From Haloarcula salina (GTDB lineage: Archaea > Halobacteriota > Halobacteria > Halobacteriales > Haloarculaceae): a stretch of DNA of 64,000 bases. How positions within the stretch are numbered: the stretch's first letter is position 1; the number at the start of each line of letters is the position of its first letter. A model generated the notes under the pieces. The model saw nothing but the letters and a program-made list of their open reading frames with translations, ran no database searches and had not been told where the DNA came from. The position numbers and the translations under genes were made by a program. The stretch spans positions 434,001 to 498,000 of the forward strand of contig NZ_WRXL01000002.1 of NCBI RefSeq assembly GCF_010119195.1, read 5' to 3'. Shown piece after piece: positions 25,784 to 32,913 of the stretch.

Positions 25784-26314
25784 ATGGGTGCCTCTCGGAC
25801 GTTCACCGAGGCGTTCCAGCGGTTCCCCGACAACGAGCAGGCCCGGCAGGAGTGGCTTGCAGGCAGTGACAGCTACGACGGCGACGGGACGGACAACAAC
25901 AACAGCAACAGCGACCTCGACCTCATCGAAGGCGACGGCATCGGCGGCGACAACTCGTTGGACTCCAACGAGCAAGCGGCCGAGGACTTCGCTGAAAGCA
26001 TCGCCACTGGCGAGTACGAGGGGCACGCTCCGGATTCCGAAGTGAACGCGGCGCTCGGGTCCGATGGTGACGCGGTGGCCGTCGCGGCGACCGCCGACGA
26101 AATCGAGCAGGCCGGAGGGTCCGTACTCTCGTACGGGGCCGACAACTCCGCTCCCGGTACGACCGGCGCGACCGGCGGCCCGTCGAGCGTCCTGTCGGCC
26201 AGCCTGTCGCCGTCGACGGCGGCGCTCGGCGGAGACCTGACGACGCCGCTCGGCGTTTTCGCCGGTATCCTGCTGCTGGGCATCGCCTACTTCAAGATGG
26301 AGGGGTCGGCGTGA
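25784..26314 (+). CDS. Virion protein candidate with C-terminal TM
   Basis: 176 residues. Acidic and Asn/Ser/Asp-rich (DNNNSNSDLDLIEGDG) with low-complexity stretches; a hydrophobic C-terminal helix (LGVFAGILLLGIAYF) followed by KMEGSA. A GGGGGG-type ribosome site precedes the ATG. The frame reads three codons further upstream within the previous gene, but the ATG is clearly placed. Same plan as the neighbours: soluble domain plus C-terminal anchor. No family recognised. Confidence 0.68.
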   Translation: MGASRTFTEAFQRFPDNEQARQEWLAGSDSYDGDGTDNNNSNSDLDLIEGDGIGGDNSLDSNEQAAEDFAESIATGEYEGHAPDSEVNAALGSDGDAVAVAATADEIEQAGGSVLSYGADNSAPGTTGATGGPSSVLSASLSPSTAALGGDLTTPLGVFAGILLLGIAYFKMEGSA

Positions 26315-26817
26315 CCGAGTGGCTACCCGACAACCTTGAGCCCGAGGACGGTACACTGGCCGACACTGCGGCCGAGGCGGCCGGAACCTCGCTCGACTGG
26401 ACAGTGACGCCGGTCCAGTCAGCCACCGGAGTAGGCCCCACACTCTCTGAGACGGCCGATTTCGCATACGGAGCGTACGGGACTGTCCCCGAGGAGGGAT
26501 ACAACGATGACGCTGTGCTGACCGGCCCGGCCCGGGACCTGTACGACTACGCGTTTGACTACGATGGCGAATGGGGCGGCCAAGAGGACCAGCACGACAT
26601 GGCTGGGCCGTCGATTGACTTCGGCGCGCTACTCGACACGTCGGACGGCGACCCGGTGTTTCGCCGGCAGTCCGACCCGGACGCCGGCCCCGGTCTTTTC
26701 GGGTACGGCATGGTCGGGGTCAAGGAAGCCGGCGGTATCCTCGCCGCGCTCGTGCTTCTGTGGCTTCTCGCTCCCTACGCACAGGTGGCCGCTTCGGCCA
26801 CGGGAGGGAGCGCGTGA
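26311..26817 (+). CDS. Virion protein candidate with C-terminal TM
   Basis: 168 residues from a GTG overlapping the previous stop. Strongly acidic soluble part with many Tyr/Asp (YDYAFDYDGEWGG), then a C-terminal helix (AGGILAALVLLWLLAPYA) and a short Gly/Ser tail. The repeated architecture over three consecutive genes suggests successive membrane proteins of the virion. Function not recognised. Confidence 0.68.
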   Translation: MTEWLPDNLEPEDGTLADTAAEAAGTSLDWTVTPVQSATGVGPTLSETADFAYGAYGTVPEEGYNDDAVLTGPARDLYDYAFDYDGEWGGQEDQHDMAGPSIDFGALLDTSDGDPVFRRQSDPDAGPGLFGYGMVGVKEAGGILAALVLLWLLAPYAQVAASATGGSA

Positions 26818-27014
26818 TGATCCCCGACCCGATCATCTACCAGACGGCCGCCATCCTCGGCGCGTCCGGTCTCGCCGGTCTGGCGCTCGAAGCCCGCTGG
26901 CAACACAAGGCGGTCCTGCGACACGAGCGGCAACTGTCGGGAACCGACTACCGGCGCGGTATCGTCTCGCTGGTGAACGAGCATCTGCGCGGCAAGGAGG
27001 ACCATGAGAACTAA
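26817..27014 (+). CDS. Small membrane-associated provirus protein
   Basis: 65 residues. N-terminal hydrophobic segment (IIYQTAAILGASGLAGLAL) followed by a charged helix (EARWQHKAVLRHERQL). Starts at ATG overlapping the previous TGA. Size and place suggest a minor virion protein. Confidence 0.62.
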   Translation: MIPDPIIYQTAAILGASGLAGLALEARWQHKAVLRHERQLSGTDYRRGIVSLVNEHLRGKEDHEN

Positions 27015-27099
27015 CGTCAGCGCGACGGTCGAGGAGATGAGCGAGGAGGAGATCGAGGAGCAACGGAGCCGTATCGACGGCGAGAGGGGCGCGGCATGA
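27004..27099 (+). CDS. 31-residue acidic peptide
   Basis: Supported by a strong AAGGAGG ribosome site ending three bases before the ATG, and by overlaps with both neighbours (its TGA shares bases with the next ATG). Very Glu-rich (VEEMSEEEIEEQ). No domain. Confidence 0.5.
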   Translation: MRTNVSATVEEMSEEEIEEQRSRIDGERGAA

Positions 27100-27455
27100 T
27101 CGTGCCCGAGCCGGCCCCCGACGACGTGCCGTACAACGACCCCATCACCCGGTCGGTCGACCCCGGACAGCAGTTGATCGTGACCTTCGAGCCGACCCAG
27201 CAGGTCACGGAGTTCGTCTTACCGACGCTGGCCGTCTCGAAGCACCCCAGCAGCAGTTACGAGGTGTGGCGCGACGGGGAGAAGGTCTACGGCCCCGCGC
27301 CGATCCCGCCGACGGACATTGACGACCTGACCGCGACGTGGCTTCCCGCCCGGCGGTTCAGCACCAAACTCCGTATCATCGTCCGCAACCTGTCGGACGC
27401 GACGACCCGCCGGTACAGTATCCAGCCTATCGGCTGGGAGGTGACGGGACGGTGA
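27096..27455 (+). CDS. Hypothetical beta-rich provirus protein
   Basis: 119 residues, strand-rich with no membrane helix (QQLIVTFEPTQQVTEFVLP; TKLRIIVRNLSDATTRRYSI). Shape and position after the membrane proteins fit an external vertex, spike or penton protein. The ATG overlaps the previous stop and its own stop overlaps the next GTG. Confidence 0.62.
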   Translation: MIVPEPAPDDVPYNDPITRSVDPGQQLIVTFEPTQQVTEFVLPTLAVSKHPSSSYEVWRDGEKVYGPAPIPPTDIDDLTATWLPARRFSTKLRIIVRNLSDATTRRYSIQPIGWEVTGR

Positions 27456-27838
27456 CGCTCGAAACCAACACGAAGGTAGAGCGCCTCAACGTCGTGCAGG
27501 ACTCCGAGGGCAACGACGCGGCCCCTGCGACCGAGCAGGAGCAGCAGGCCATCTCGTCGGCTCTCTCCAACAACGACAGCCTCACGGCGTTCACCCACTC
27601 GACCAGCGGGACCGACGCCGAGCCGCTACCCGAGAACGCCGTCCCCGACGGCGTGGAGGTGCTGATGTACGCGAAGGACGCGAACGGCGGTTTCGTGTGG
27701 GTCGGGGACTCGGCTACGCAGGCGGTCCCCATCAAGCCCGGCGGGTCCCTGACGCTCGCAGTCTCGGACACGTCCGCTATCTACGTCCGCACGCCGACCA
27801 GCGGCGACGAAGTGGGGGTGCTGTACGAGGATGGCTGA
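27452..27838 (+). CDS. Hypothetical beta-rich provirus protein (spike/vertex candidate)
   Basis: 128 residues from a GTG. After a helical start (PATEQEQQAISSALSNNDSL) come strands (GVEVLMYAKDANGGFVWVGD; SLTLAVSDTSAIYVRTPTSG), a pattern of small beta-barrel attachment domains. The longer frame beginning at 27338 lies inside the previous gene and is ignored. It precedes the best receptor-binding candidate, so both may form a spike complex. Confidence 0.63.
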   Translation: MTLETNTKVERLNVVQDSEGNDAAPATEQEQQAISSALSNNDSLTAFTHSTSGTDAEPLPENAVPDGVEVLMYAKDANGGFVWVGDSATQAVPIKPGGSLTLAVSDTSAIYVRTPTSGDEVGVLYEDG

Positions 27839-28391
27839 CCTGAGCAACCCCACCGGAGGCGGCGGCTTCGACTACGTGCAGGCCGAGCCGCCCGGCGACC
27901 CCGTAGAGGGTCAAGAGTGGTACGACACCGACGACGACGGGGCGTACGTCTACGACGGCAGCACGTGGGTCGAGCAGACCGTCGTGGACCACTCGCAACT
28001 GTCTGGGGTCGGAGCAAACGACCACATCGACAACCTAACCGACATTCCGACCCGCAACCATGACGACCTGAGCGGCATCAACTCGGGAGACCACCACAGC
28101 CGCTACACGGACAGCGAGGCGCGGTCGGCAAACTACACGGTGGTAGCTACCGGCTCCGTGACCAAGAGCAAGACGCAGAACCACATGTATCAGGACGGCG
28201 GCCGGACGGACAACTCTCCCGCGACTCAGTTTGTGGTGGAGCATCCCACCGGGAGCGGCGATAAATATTACGTTCACACGGAGGCTCACGGCCAGACAAG
28301 CGGGATTCTCTACGAGACAGTCTACATGTCCTACAAGGACTCCAACGGGGACGCCGTGGTAAACTGGGAGATTCGGAGGGTAGACGCATGA
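27831..28391 (+). CDS. Candidate spike / receptor-binding protein
   Basis: 186 residues. The N-terminal part (GQEWYDTDDDGAYVYDGSTW) and the middle repeat-like stretch (LTDIPTRNHDDLSGINSGDH, then HSRYTDSEARSANY) match the style of tail-fibre and spike proteins, where such units form trimeric stalks. The C-terminal 80 residues are beta-rich and aromatic and could be the receptor-binding head. The ATG overlaps the previous stop. SH1-type viruses carry spike genes at this relative place. Confidence 0.65.
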   Translation: MADLSNPTGGGGFDYVQAEPPGDPVEGQEWYDTDDDGAYVYDGSTWVEQTVVDHSQLSGVGANDHIDNLTDIPTRNHDDLSGINSGDHHSRYTDSEARSANYTVVATGSVTKSKTQNHMYQDGGRTDNSPATQFVVEHPTGSGDKYYVHTEAHGQTSGILYETVYMSYKDSNGDAVVNWEIRRVDA

Positions 28392-28621
28392 TTCCGGTTG
28401 ATTCGGTACTCATCCAGTACGACGAGACAGGCACGGTACTGCTGACGTGGCATAGCTACAACACTCCGGACGAAAACGGGGAGCTAACGCCTGCAGAACC
28501 CCCTACTCAGGAGAACCAGTATGGCTCTGTCGTTGTCCCGACGGACTCGCTACCGGATGCCCCCGTCGGTCAAATGACAGTGGACGACCCGGACGACCCG
28601 CAGGCGGTGACTCTCAAATGA
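28388..28621 (+). CDS. Hypothetical provirus protein
   Basis: 77 residues, ATG overlapping the previous stop. N-terminal strands (DSVLIQYDETGTVLLTWHSY), then a Pro/Asp/Glu-rich stretch. Base composition is slightly less GC-rich than its neighbours. It may be a cap or chaperone for the preceding spike candidate. Confidence 0.58.
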   Translation: MIPVDSVLIQYDETGTVLLTWHSYNTPDENGELTPAEPPTQENQYGSVVVPTDSLPDAPVGQMTVDDPDDPQAVTLK

Positions 28622-28890
28622 TGCAAGCAGCAATCACTCAGATTCCGACGCCAGAAGCACAGACGCTCGCATACTGCCTACTCAGCGGACTCGCGGGGCT
28701 GGCAGTCCCGACGCGGTACGGCATGGAACGCATCGAGGGCTTCGGCCGGCTCGCGGCATCGAAGCTCCCGTACAAGTCGCCGCCGGGGACCGACAAGGAG
28801 ACGGCCCTGATTCGGGCCACTCGCGGCCAGCCGCCGGCCGAAGATCGCGACGACCAGGAGAGCGCGACCGACGCGGACGGAGGTGCCTGA
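28618..28890 (+). CDS. Small membrane-associated provirus protein
   Basis: 90 residues. A hydrophobic N-terminal segment (TLAYCLLSGLAGLAVPT) followed by a basic/amphipathic part (KLPYKSPPGTDKETALIRA) and an acidic tail. Organisation resembles the gene at 26817. Starts with two ATGs overlapping the previous stop. Confidence 0.6.
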   Translation: MMQAAITQIPTPEAQTLAYCLLSGLAGLAVPTRYGMERIEGFGRLAASKLPYKSPPGTDKETALIRATRGQPPAEDRDDQESATDADGGA

Positions 28891-28891
28891 G

Positions 28892-29365
28892 ATGGGGCGC
28901 ATCGTTGTCGACGGGAGCGGCCCGCCCTACGTCGCTGGTGGCGACGACTACCGCATCACCGTCGACGGGGACGTTGTGAAAGCGTCCGGCGCGACGGACC
29001 AAGACAGCGTTGTCGGCGGACAGATCGGTGGGAAGATCGGGGACGGGACGGACTCCTACGAGTTCGAGGGGACCGTAATCAGCGCGTCTATCCCGTCGCA
29101 CTCGGACCTGTACGTGGACGGTCAGAAGGTCTCGCCGAGCGAGCTACCCATCCGCTCGGGCAGCACGTCGTCCGGGTCGTCCGGGTCGTCCGGGTCGTCC
29201 GGCAGCTCCGGTTCGTCGGCTCTGACCGCCTCGACGCCGACCGCTCCGACGGGCAGCCCGTCGACGCCAGCCCCGGTGGCGGCGGGACTCGGTGAGGGCA
29301 ACACGGCGTTGCTGGCCGGCACGGCGGCGCTCGCACTGCTGGCGGTCTACATGGTGCAGTCGTGA
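28892..29365 (+). CDS. Virion protein candidate with SGS repeat linker and C-terminal TM
   Basis: 157 residues. A beta-rich head (residues 1-90) is followed by a low-complexity linker of repeated Ser-Gly-Ser triplets (about residues 92-108), encoded by tandem 9-base units at 29168-29200. A Thr/Pro stretch and a C-terminal transmembrane helix (ALLAGTAALALLAVYMV) end it. A flexible tether between membrane and an outer head domain is the natural reading. The gap before the ATG is one base after the preceding TGA. Confidence 0.66.
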   Translation: MGRIVVDGSGPPYVAGGDDYRITVDGDVVKASGATDQDSVVGGQIGGKIGDGTDSYEFEGTVISASIPSHSDLYVDGQKVSPSELPIRSGSTSSGSSGSSGSSGSSGSSALTASTPTAPTGSPSTPAPVAAGLGEGNTALLAGTAALALLAVYMVQS

Positions 29366-29775
29366 GATTCCCGTACCACACAGTCCCGGATGGGAGCGCG
29401 GCGCTTCCGCACCACTACGTGACGGCGCTGCTGGCCGTACTGGTACCCATACTGATAGTGTGGGACGACCACCGACAACGGGAACCGTGGATAGTCCTGT
29501 GCGGCGTACTGGGTGGTCTGGCGAGCTTCGGGTTGGTGTGGCCCCGCTATCCTCGCCTCGGCGCAGTACTGTCGCTGGTTGCGGTTCTACTGGTGATCCT
29601 AGCTCCACTCCGGCCGGTGTGGTCGTCCTACTGGCCCCGCCGACAGAGGGTTGCGGTGATGTTCCTGGGACTAGTCGCGGCCGACGACGTGATCCAGCAT
29701 GCGTTCGGGTGGTGGGTGCCGATTGACGCTGCATGGAAGGCTGGTGGTCGGGAGCTACTGACCGCGGCAGGTTAG
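29362..29775 (+). CDS. Polytopic membrane protein, end of long viral operon
   Basis: 137 residues from a GTG overlapping the previous stop. About four hydrophobic segments (ALLAVLVPILIVW; PWIVLCGVLGGLASFGLVW; LSLVAVLLVILAPL; VAVMFLGLVAADDVIQHAF). Last gene of the operon that began at 20142. Release or membrane-scaffold function is possible but there is no motif to decide. Confidence 0.65.
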   Translation: MRFPYHTVPDGSAALPHHYVTALLAVLVPILIVWDDHRQREPWIVLCGVLGGLASFGLVWPRYPRLGAVLSLVAVLLVILAPLRPVWSSYWPRRQRVAVMFLGLVAADDVIQHAFGWWVPIDAAWKAGGRELLTAAG

Positions 29776-29790
29776 ATCATCTCGTGCAGC

Positions 29791-29810
29791 AGCTGACGAT
29801 TTTTGTTGGT
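29791..29810 (+). terminator. Possible terminator of the viral operon
   Basis: A T5 run (29800-29804) in the gap after 29775, where GC-rich viral coding changes to AT-rich sequence. Archaeal termination needs only such U-runs; no strong hairpin is seen. Confidence 0.35.
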
Positions 29811-29859
29811 CTCTGATTAGACTATGTGAATATTTATTCGATTAGTGATAGAGGAAAAT

Positions 29860-30414
29860 ATGGGCATTACTTCAAGAGTAAACAGAGGGCTACGTCGGTT
29901 CAGTAGATTCTTGCGTGATTCCATTGGTGACGAGATGCGGGGTTTTTTCGCAAGCTATGTCTGGGTGGTTCTGGGGCTGTTTTTGTTTAGTGCTGGTTCC
30001 ATAATTTCTCCCTTCTACGCCCCAGAACGGGTGAGTGGTATCGTATTCTCACATGCAGCACTCATCGCCGCTATAGCCTTTCATTTGTTCTCTGTGGGTA
30101 ATTCTGTCAGTGCAATCGCGGTTTCGATCAAAAGCCGGGAAATGCTTGATAAAGGTACAGAGATTGCTGGTAATGCTACTATTGTAGCTATCGCTGCTGG
30201 TATTCTATTTATGACGGGTTATGGATGGAATATTCCCTGGCAATCTCTTCCAATATCTCCATACATCGCTTGGATGTCGCTGAAATGGAATGCAGCTATT
30301 ATGATTGGGATTTCCCAGTTGTTCCTCTTCATCGGCCTATTTCTGCACATGCCTCTCCACAAGTGGTATCAAGAAGTCGCAGATCGGTTGGAGAGGAACT
30401 GGACGCTGCAATAA
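29860..30414 (+). CDS. AT-rich four-TM membrane protein
   Basis: 184 residues from ATG (MGITSRVNRG); a GTG at 29845 adds five residues. Helices near FASYVWVVLGLFLFSAGSII, ALIAAIAFHLFSVGNSV, ATIVAIAAGILFMTGY and MIGISQLFLFIGLFL. Base composition is far more AT-rich than the operon before it, and codon choice differs (many ATT, TTT, AGA), a mark of separate acquisition. Function unknown; superinfection exclusion is one guess for a provirus moron. Confidence 0.7.
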   Translation: MGITSRVNRGLRRFSRFLRDSIGDEMRGFFASYVWVVLGLFLFSAGSIISPFYAPERVSGIVFSHAALIAAIAFHLFSVGNSVSAIAVSIKSREMLDKGTEIAGNATIVAIAAGILFMTGYGWNIPWQSLPISPYIAWMSLKWNAAIMIGISQLFLFIGLFLHMPLHKWYQEVADRLERNWTLQ

Positions 30415-30466
30415 CTGGACTGTCTCCTTGTCCGGTTCTGCGGTGAATATCGGACATCTTTGTGCC

Positions 30467-30485
30467 CGAGAACCCCCCATTCTGG
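30467..30485 (+). repeat. 19-bp direct repeat, copy 1
   Basis: CGAGAACCCCCCATTCTGG; matches copy 2 at 30908-30926 in 18 of 19 bases. The pair brackets the AT-rich gene at 30658 and stops just before the small recombinase. Confidence 0.7.
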
Positions 30486-30657
30486 CTCAGGAATGTAGTG
30501 ATGGATGTAGATACTCTTACTAAACTCTAGAACTGCCCGTCGTCGCTGGAATCATTCCGAAGATCGCATGCAACCATATCCTCTTCTCTCTTATTCTGAT
30601 GCTACACCATCTCTTTCATCGCAAGTTATTTGGTAAAATATTAGAATGTTATTTTAG

Positions 30658-30891
30658 ATGGCTGGAAACATAATCGCAGATATCTCTGGGATTACTGGAT
30701 ATGCTCTGATGATAATATTAGGCATGGCAATTTGGGTAGGAGTCCCTATTGCTAATACTGTCTTTGGGACACACATCATGACTGACTTAATTATGGTATT
30801 CAATGATTATCCAATCTACATGTACCGAGGGCTGGGTGGCGGATTAATGGGTTTGGGAACAATCTCGTACATTGGATTCCGATTTACCTGA
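30658..30891 (+). CDS. AT-rich two-TM protein in repeat-flanked segment
   Basis: 77 residues, two hydrophobic stretches (GYALMIILGMAIWVGVPIAN; YRGLGGGLMGLGTISYIGF). AT-rich like the gene at 29860. An AT-rich upstream region (30600-30657) could hold its promoter. It lies between two copies of a 19-bp direct repeat. The 243 bp before it (30415-30657) contain repeat copy 1 and no other gene that I can support. Confidence 0.6.
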   Translation: MAGNIIADISGITGYALMIILGMAIWVGVPIANTVFGTHIMTDLIMVFNDYPIYMYRGLGGGLMGLGTISYIGFRFT

Positions 30892-30907
30892 TCGTCGAAG
30901 GACTGCG

Positions 30908-30926
30908 CGAGAATCCCCCATTCTGG
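30908..30926 (+). repeat. 19-bp direct repeat, copy 2
   Basis: CGAGAATCCCCCATTCTGG, 87 bases before the ATG of the small recombinase; one mismatch to copy 1. Confidence 0.7.
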
Positions 30927-31012
30927 TGCAATCTTCCCCGATCTGACCCCTGTTGACCCCCGAGTTGACCGAAAAAACTAGATGTTTTGCAATAGAACTG
31001 GGGAACGAGTGC

Positions 31013-31669
31013 ATGCGTCTGAAGGACTACGACAACGACGACGGGAAACGGGTGTGGCTGTCGGACGACGAACTAACGCGATTCATCGAGCAGGCCGAGA
31101 CACCACACCAGCGGCTCGCGTTCCTCCTGGCCGGTCGGGTCGGACTCCGGCGGTCGGAAATCATCGAGGTGTGTCCGCAAGACCTCGTCAACGGGCCGAC
31201 CGGCGACCATATCCGCGTCTGGGAGAGCTACGCGAAGCGAGACAAGTACCGAGAACCGCCCATCCCGCAGGAAGTCGTCACCATCGCGGAGACGCTGGCG
31301 TACCAGCAGGACGACGACGAGCCGCTGCTGGACGTAGCCGGGTCGACCGTCTACCGCTGGGTCCGGCGTGCAGCTGACAAACTGGAAGAGGAAACCGGAG
31401 ACGAGGGCTGGCAGTATCTCGACGTCCACGATCTCCGCCGGACCTGGGGAACGTACCTACTGGAACAGGGCGTAATCCCGTCAGTCGTGATGTCCTTCGG
31501 CGGCTGGGAGGACTGGGATACGTTCAGAAAACACTATCTCGGAGAGTTCAGCCCGGAGGCGATTCGACGAGAGCGCGGCAAGGTCGACTTTCTCGAAGGC
31601 GGCGACGAGAGTGCGGAGGTGGTTCATCCTGGTACGATGCCAGCGACATCACACCACTCCGCGGACTAA
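31013..31669 (+). CDS. Tyrosine recombinase, catalytic domain only
   Basis: 218 residues from the ATG at 31013; the frame opens earlier at a TTG (30953), which is less credible. Catalytic residues: Arg-46 (GLRRSEI), H139-x-x-R142 (VHDLRRTWGTYL), Trp in FGGWEDWDTFRKHYL, and Tyr-175. The N-terminal SAM-like DNA-binding domain usual in phage integrases is largely missing, so this is a minimal recombinase. It is not next to an end of the provirus; the 19-bp repeats upstream are its nearest candidate sites. It could work as a resolvase, invertase or cassette recombinase. Confidence 0.82.
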   Translation: MRLKDYDNDDGKRVWLSDDELTRFIEQAETPHQRLAFLLAGRVGLRRSEIIEVCPQDLVNGPTGDHIRVWESYAKRDKYREPPIPQEVVTIAETLAYQQDDDEPLLDVAGSTVYRWVRRAADKLEEETGDEGWQYLDVHDLRRTWGTYLLEQGVIPSVVMSFGGWEDWDTFRKHYLGEFSPEAIRRERGKVDFLEGGDESAEVVHPGTMPATSHHSAD

Positions 31670-31720
31670 TTCTCACAGTCACCGAAAGAGATACCAACAC
31701 CACGTACACAACGTATACAT

Positions 31721-31942
31721 ATGAGCACTATCCGAGTCACCGACGAAGTGAAAGAGCGGCTGCGGGACCTGAAGCGGGACGATGAGAGCTTCAACGACCT
31801 ACTGGACCGGCTTAGTCGAAGCGAGAAAGACGTAGAAGCAATTGCTGAATCGCTTAGTGAACTTGGTGGAGACGACTTCGCTGAGCGGACGAAAGAAGCA
31901 CACGAAGAACTGAACGAATCGCTGGAGCAGCGCACCGAATGA
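31721..31942 (+). CDS. VapB-type antitoxin (RHH-like)
   Basis: 73 residues. The N-terminal strand-helix unit (STIRVTDEVKERLRDLKRDD) is the standard haloarchaeal VapB/CopG-like DNA-binding start, followed by ESFNDLLDRLSRSEKD and an acidic C-terminal helix expected to wrap the toxin. TATA-like ACGTATACATATG lies immediately upstream. The stop overlaps the toxin ATG. Confidence 0.82.
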   Translation: MSTIRVTDEVKERLRDLKRDDESFNDLLDRLSRSEKDVEAIAESLSELGGDDFAERTKEAHEELNESLEQRTE

Positions 31943-32340
31943 TTGTTCTCGACCGGGATATACTCGTCAAGCTTGTCGAATCTAATTCGGAGATAATCGA
32001 CCACCTGAAGCAGTATCGCGGCGAGGAGTGGACTATCCCGTCGTTAGTCGCTTGGGAGTCGTACAAGGCCCAGGACTCTCGACAGGAGATGTTGCAAGCA
32101 CAGCGGCGCTTGCAGTCCGATTTTGACCGGATACTGAACTTCTCCGACGACGCTGCGCTTGAAGCCGCTTACCTACAGGAACGGCTCCAGTCACAAGGTA
32201 AGTCTCTCGACACTGTCGATCTACTGAACCTCGCAACTGCACACAGCGAAGGTGCGACGTTTGTTACCCATAACAAGCGTGACTTCGACAAAGATGCGCT
32301 ACTTGAACTCGCGGATGTAGACGTTGTACACACGGAATAA
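31939..32340 (+). CDS. VapC-type PIN-domain toxin
   Basis: 133 residues with the PIN acidic set visible: Asp near residue 5-7 (VLDRDILVKLVES), Glu in VAWESYKAQD, Asp in LDTVDLLNLATAH and Asp in THNKRDFDKD. PIN toxins are Mg-dependent RNases that cleave tRNA or rRNA. Overlap with the antitoxin by four bases supports the pair. In a provirus it may stabilise the element or act in superinfection immunity. A T6 run at 32376-32381 follows as a likely terminator. Confidence 0.85.
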   Translation: MIVLDRDILVKLVESNSEIIDHLKQYRGEEWTIPSLVAWESYKAQDSRQEMLQAQRRLQSDFDRILNFSDDAALEAAYLQERLQSQGKSLDTVDLLNLATAHSEGATFVTHNKRDFDKDALLELADVDVVHTE

Positions 32341-32408
32341 GGCCGAGAGCCCGTCGTCACACATAGCAGACTGATACTTTTTTGCCACCCGTTTCTGACA
32401 GATACTAC

Positions 32409-32582
32409 ATGGTGAGCAAAACGCTACACGTGACATTCACGATGATGCCAGAAATGTACGACCGACTCGAAGAATCGAAACCAGAGGGCATTACGATGGA
32501 CCAATATATTCGAGAGACACTGAAAGAGGAAATAGACGAATCAGACCTTCACGGCAATATTCACACTACAGACGAATCCTAA
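32409..32582 (+). CDS. Small RHH-like protein
   Basis: 57 residues from the ATG at 32409; the frame extends to 32382 but with no better start. Strand TLHVTFTMMPEMYDRLEES then the helix MDQYIRETLKEEID fit a ribbon-helix-helix regulator, possibly an orphan antitoxin. It converges with the repressor at 32566: their 3' ends overlap by 17 bases. Confidence 0.65.
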   Translation: MVSKTLHVTFTMMPEMYDRLEESKPEGITMDQYIRETLKEEIDESDLHGNIHTTDES

Positions 32583-32913
32583 ACTTCACACCTGCCTCGA
32601 TCCAGTTCGGCGGTGTCGCGTACCGATCCTCGAAGACCTTACTCGGCGTTGGTCTTGGGCAGTGTCTCGCGTCAAGCTCGCCTTTCAGATACAGGATACC
32701 CTCGCTCGTGAGATCGTACAGGTCTCCGCTGATGGGCGAGAGTAGGCCAGCGTACTGAAGCCACTTGCACCGATCTCGAATGTGTCCAGCGGAGACATTG
32801 AAGCCGCGTTCACGGGCGAGAATACCCGGTGAAGCAAATCCGTTCTCGCGTATCCACTCCATGACACGCTCATCTACCTGAACCATCCACGGTGCGGGTT
32901 TTCGTGGTGTCAT
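32566..32913 (-). CDS. PhiH1 repressor-like winged-helix protein
   Basis: 115 residues. Winged-helix core with MEWIRENGFASPGILARERG as the first helices, AGHIRDRCKWLQYAGLLSPI as recognition helix, and the family ending DLYDLTSEGILYLKGELDA. This Y-x-x-T-x-x-G-x-x-Y-L-x-G-E-hydrophobic-D signature is that of the repressor of halophage PhiH1 and many haloviral regulators. Its ATG abuts the stop of the paralogue upstream; both are read leftward from the intergenic region at 33232-33350. Confidence 0.8.
   Translation of the reverse strand: MTPRKPAPWMVQVDERVMEWIRENGFASPGILARERGFNVSAGHIRDRCKWLQYAGLLSPISGDLYDLTSEGILYLKGELDARHCPRPTPSKVFEDRYATPPNWIEAGVKFRIRL

Noticed and set aside
29160-29215. Tandem repeats as a possible CRISPR or satellite
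   Set aside because: Units are 9 bases, in frame and inside a coding gene; no spacers.
29845-32340. A separate integrated element nested in the provirus, bounded by its own att sites
   Set aside because: Only the 19-bp repeat pair around 441 bp was found; no direct repeat brackets the whole AT-rich, recombinase and toxin-antitoxin stretch.
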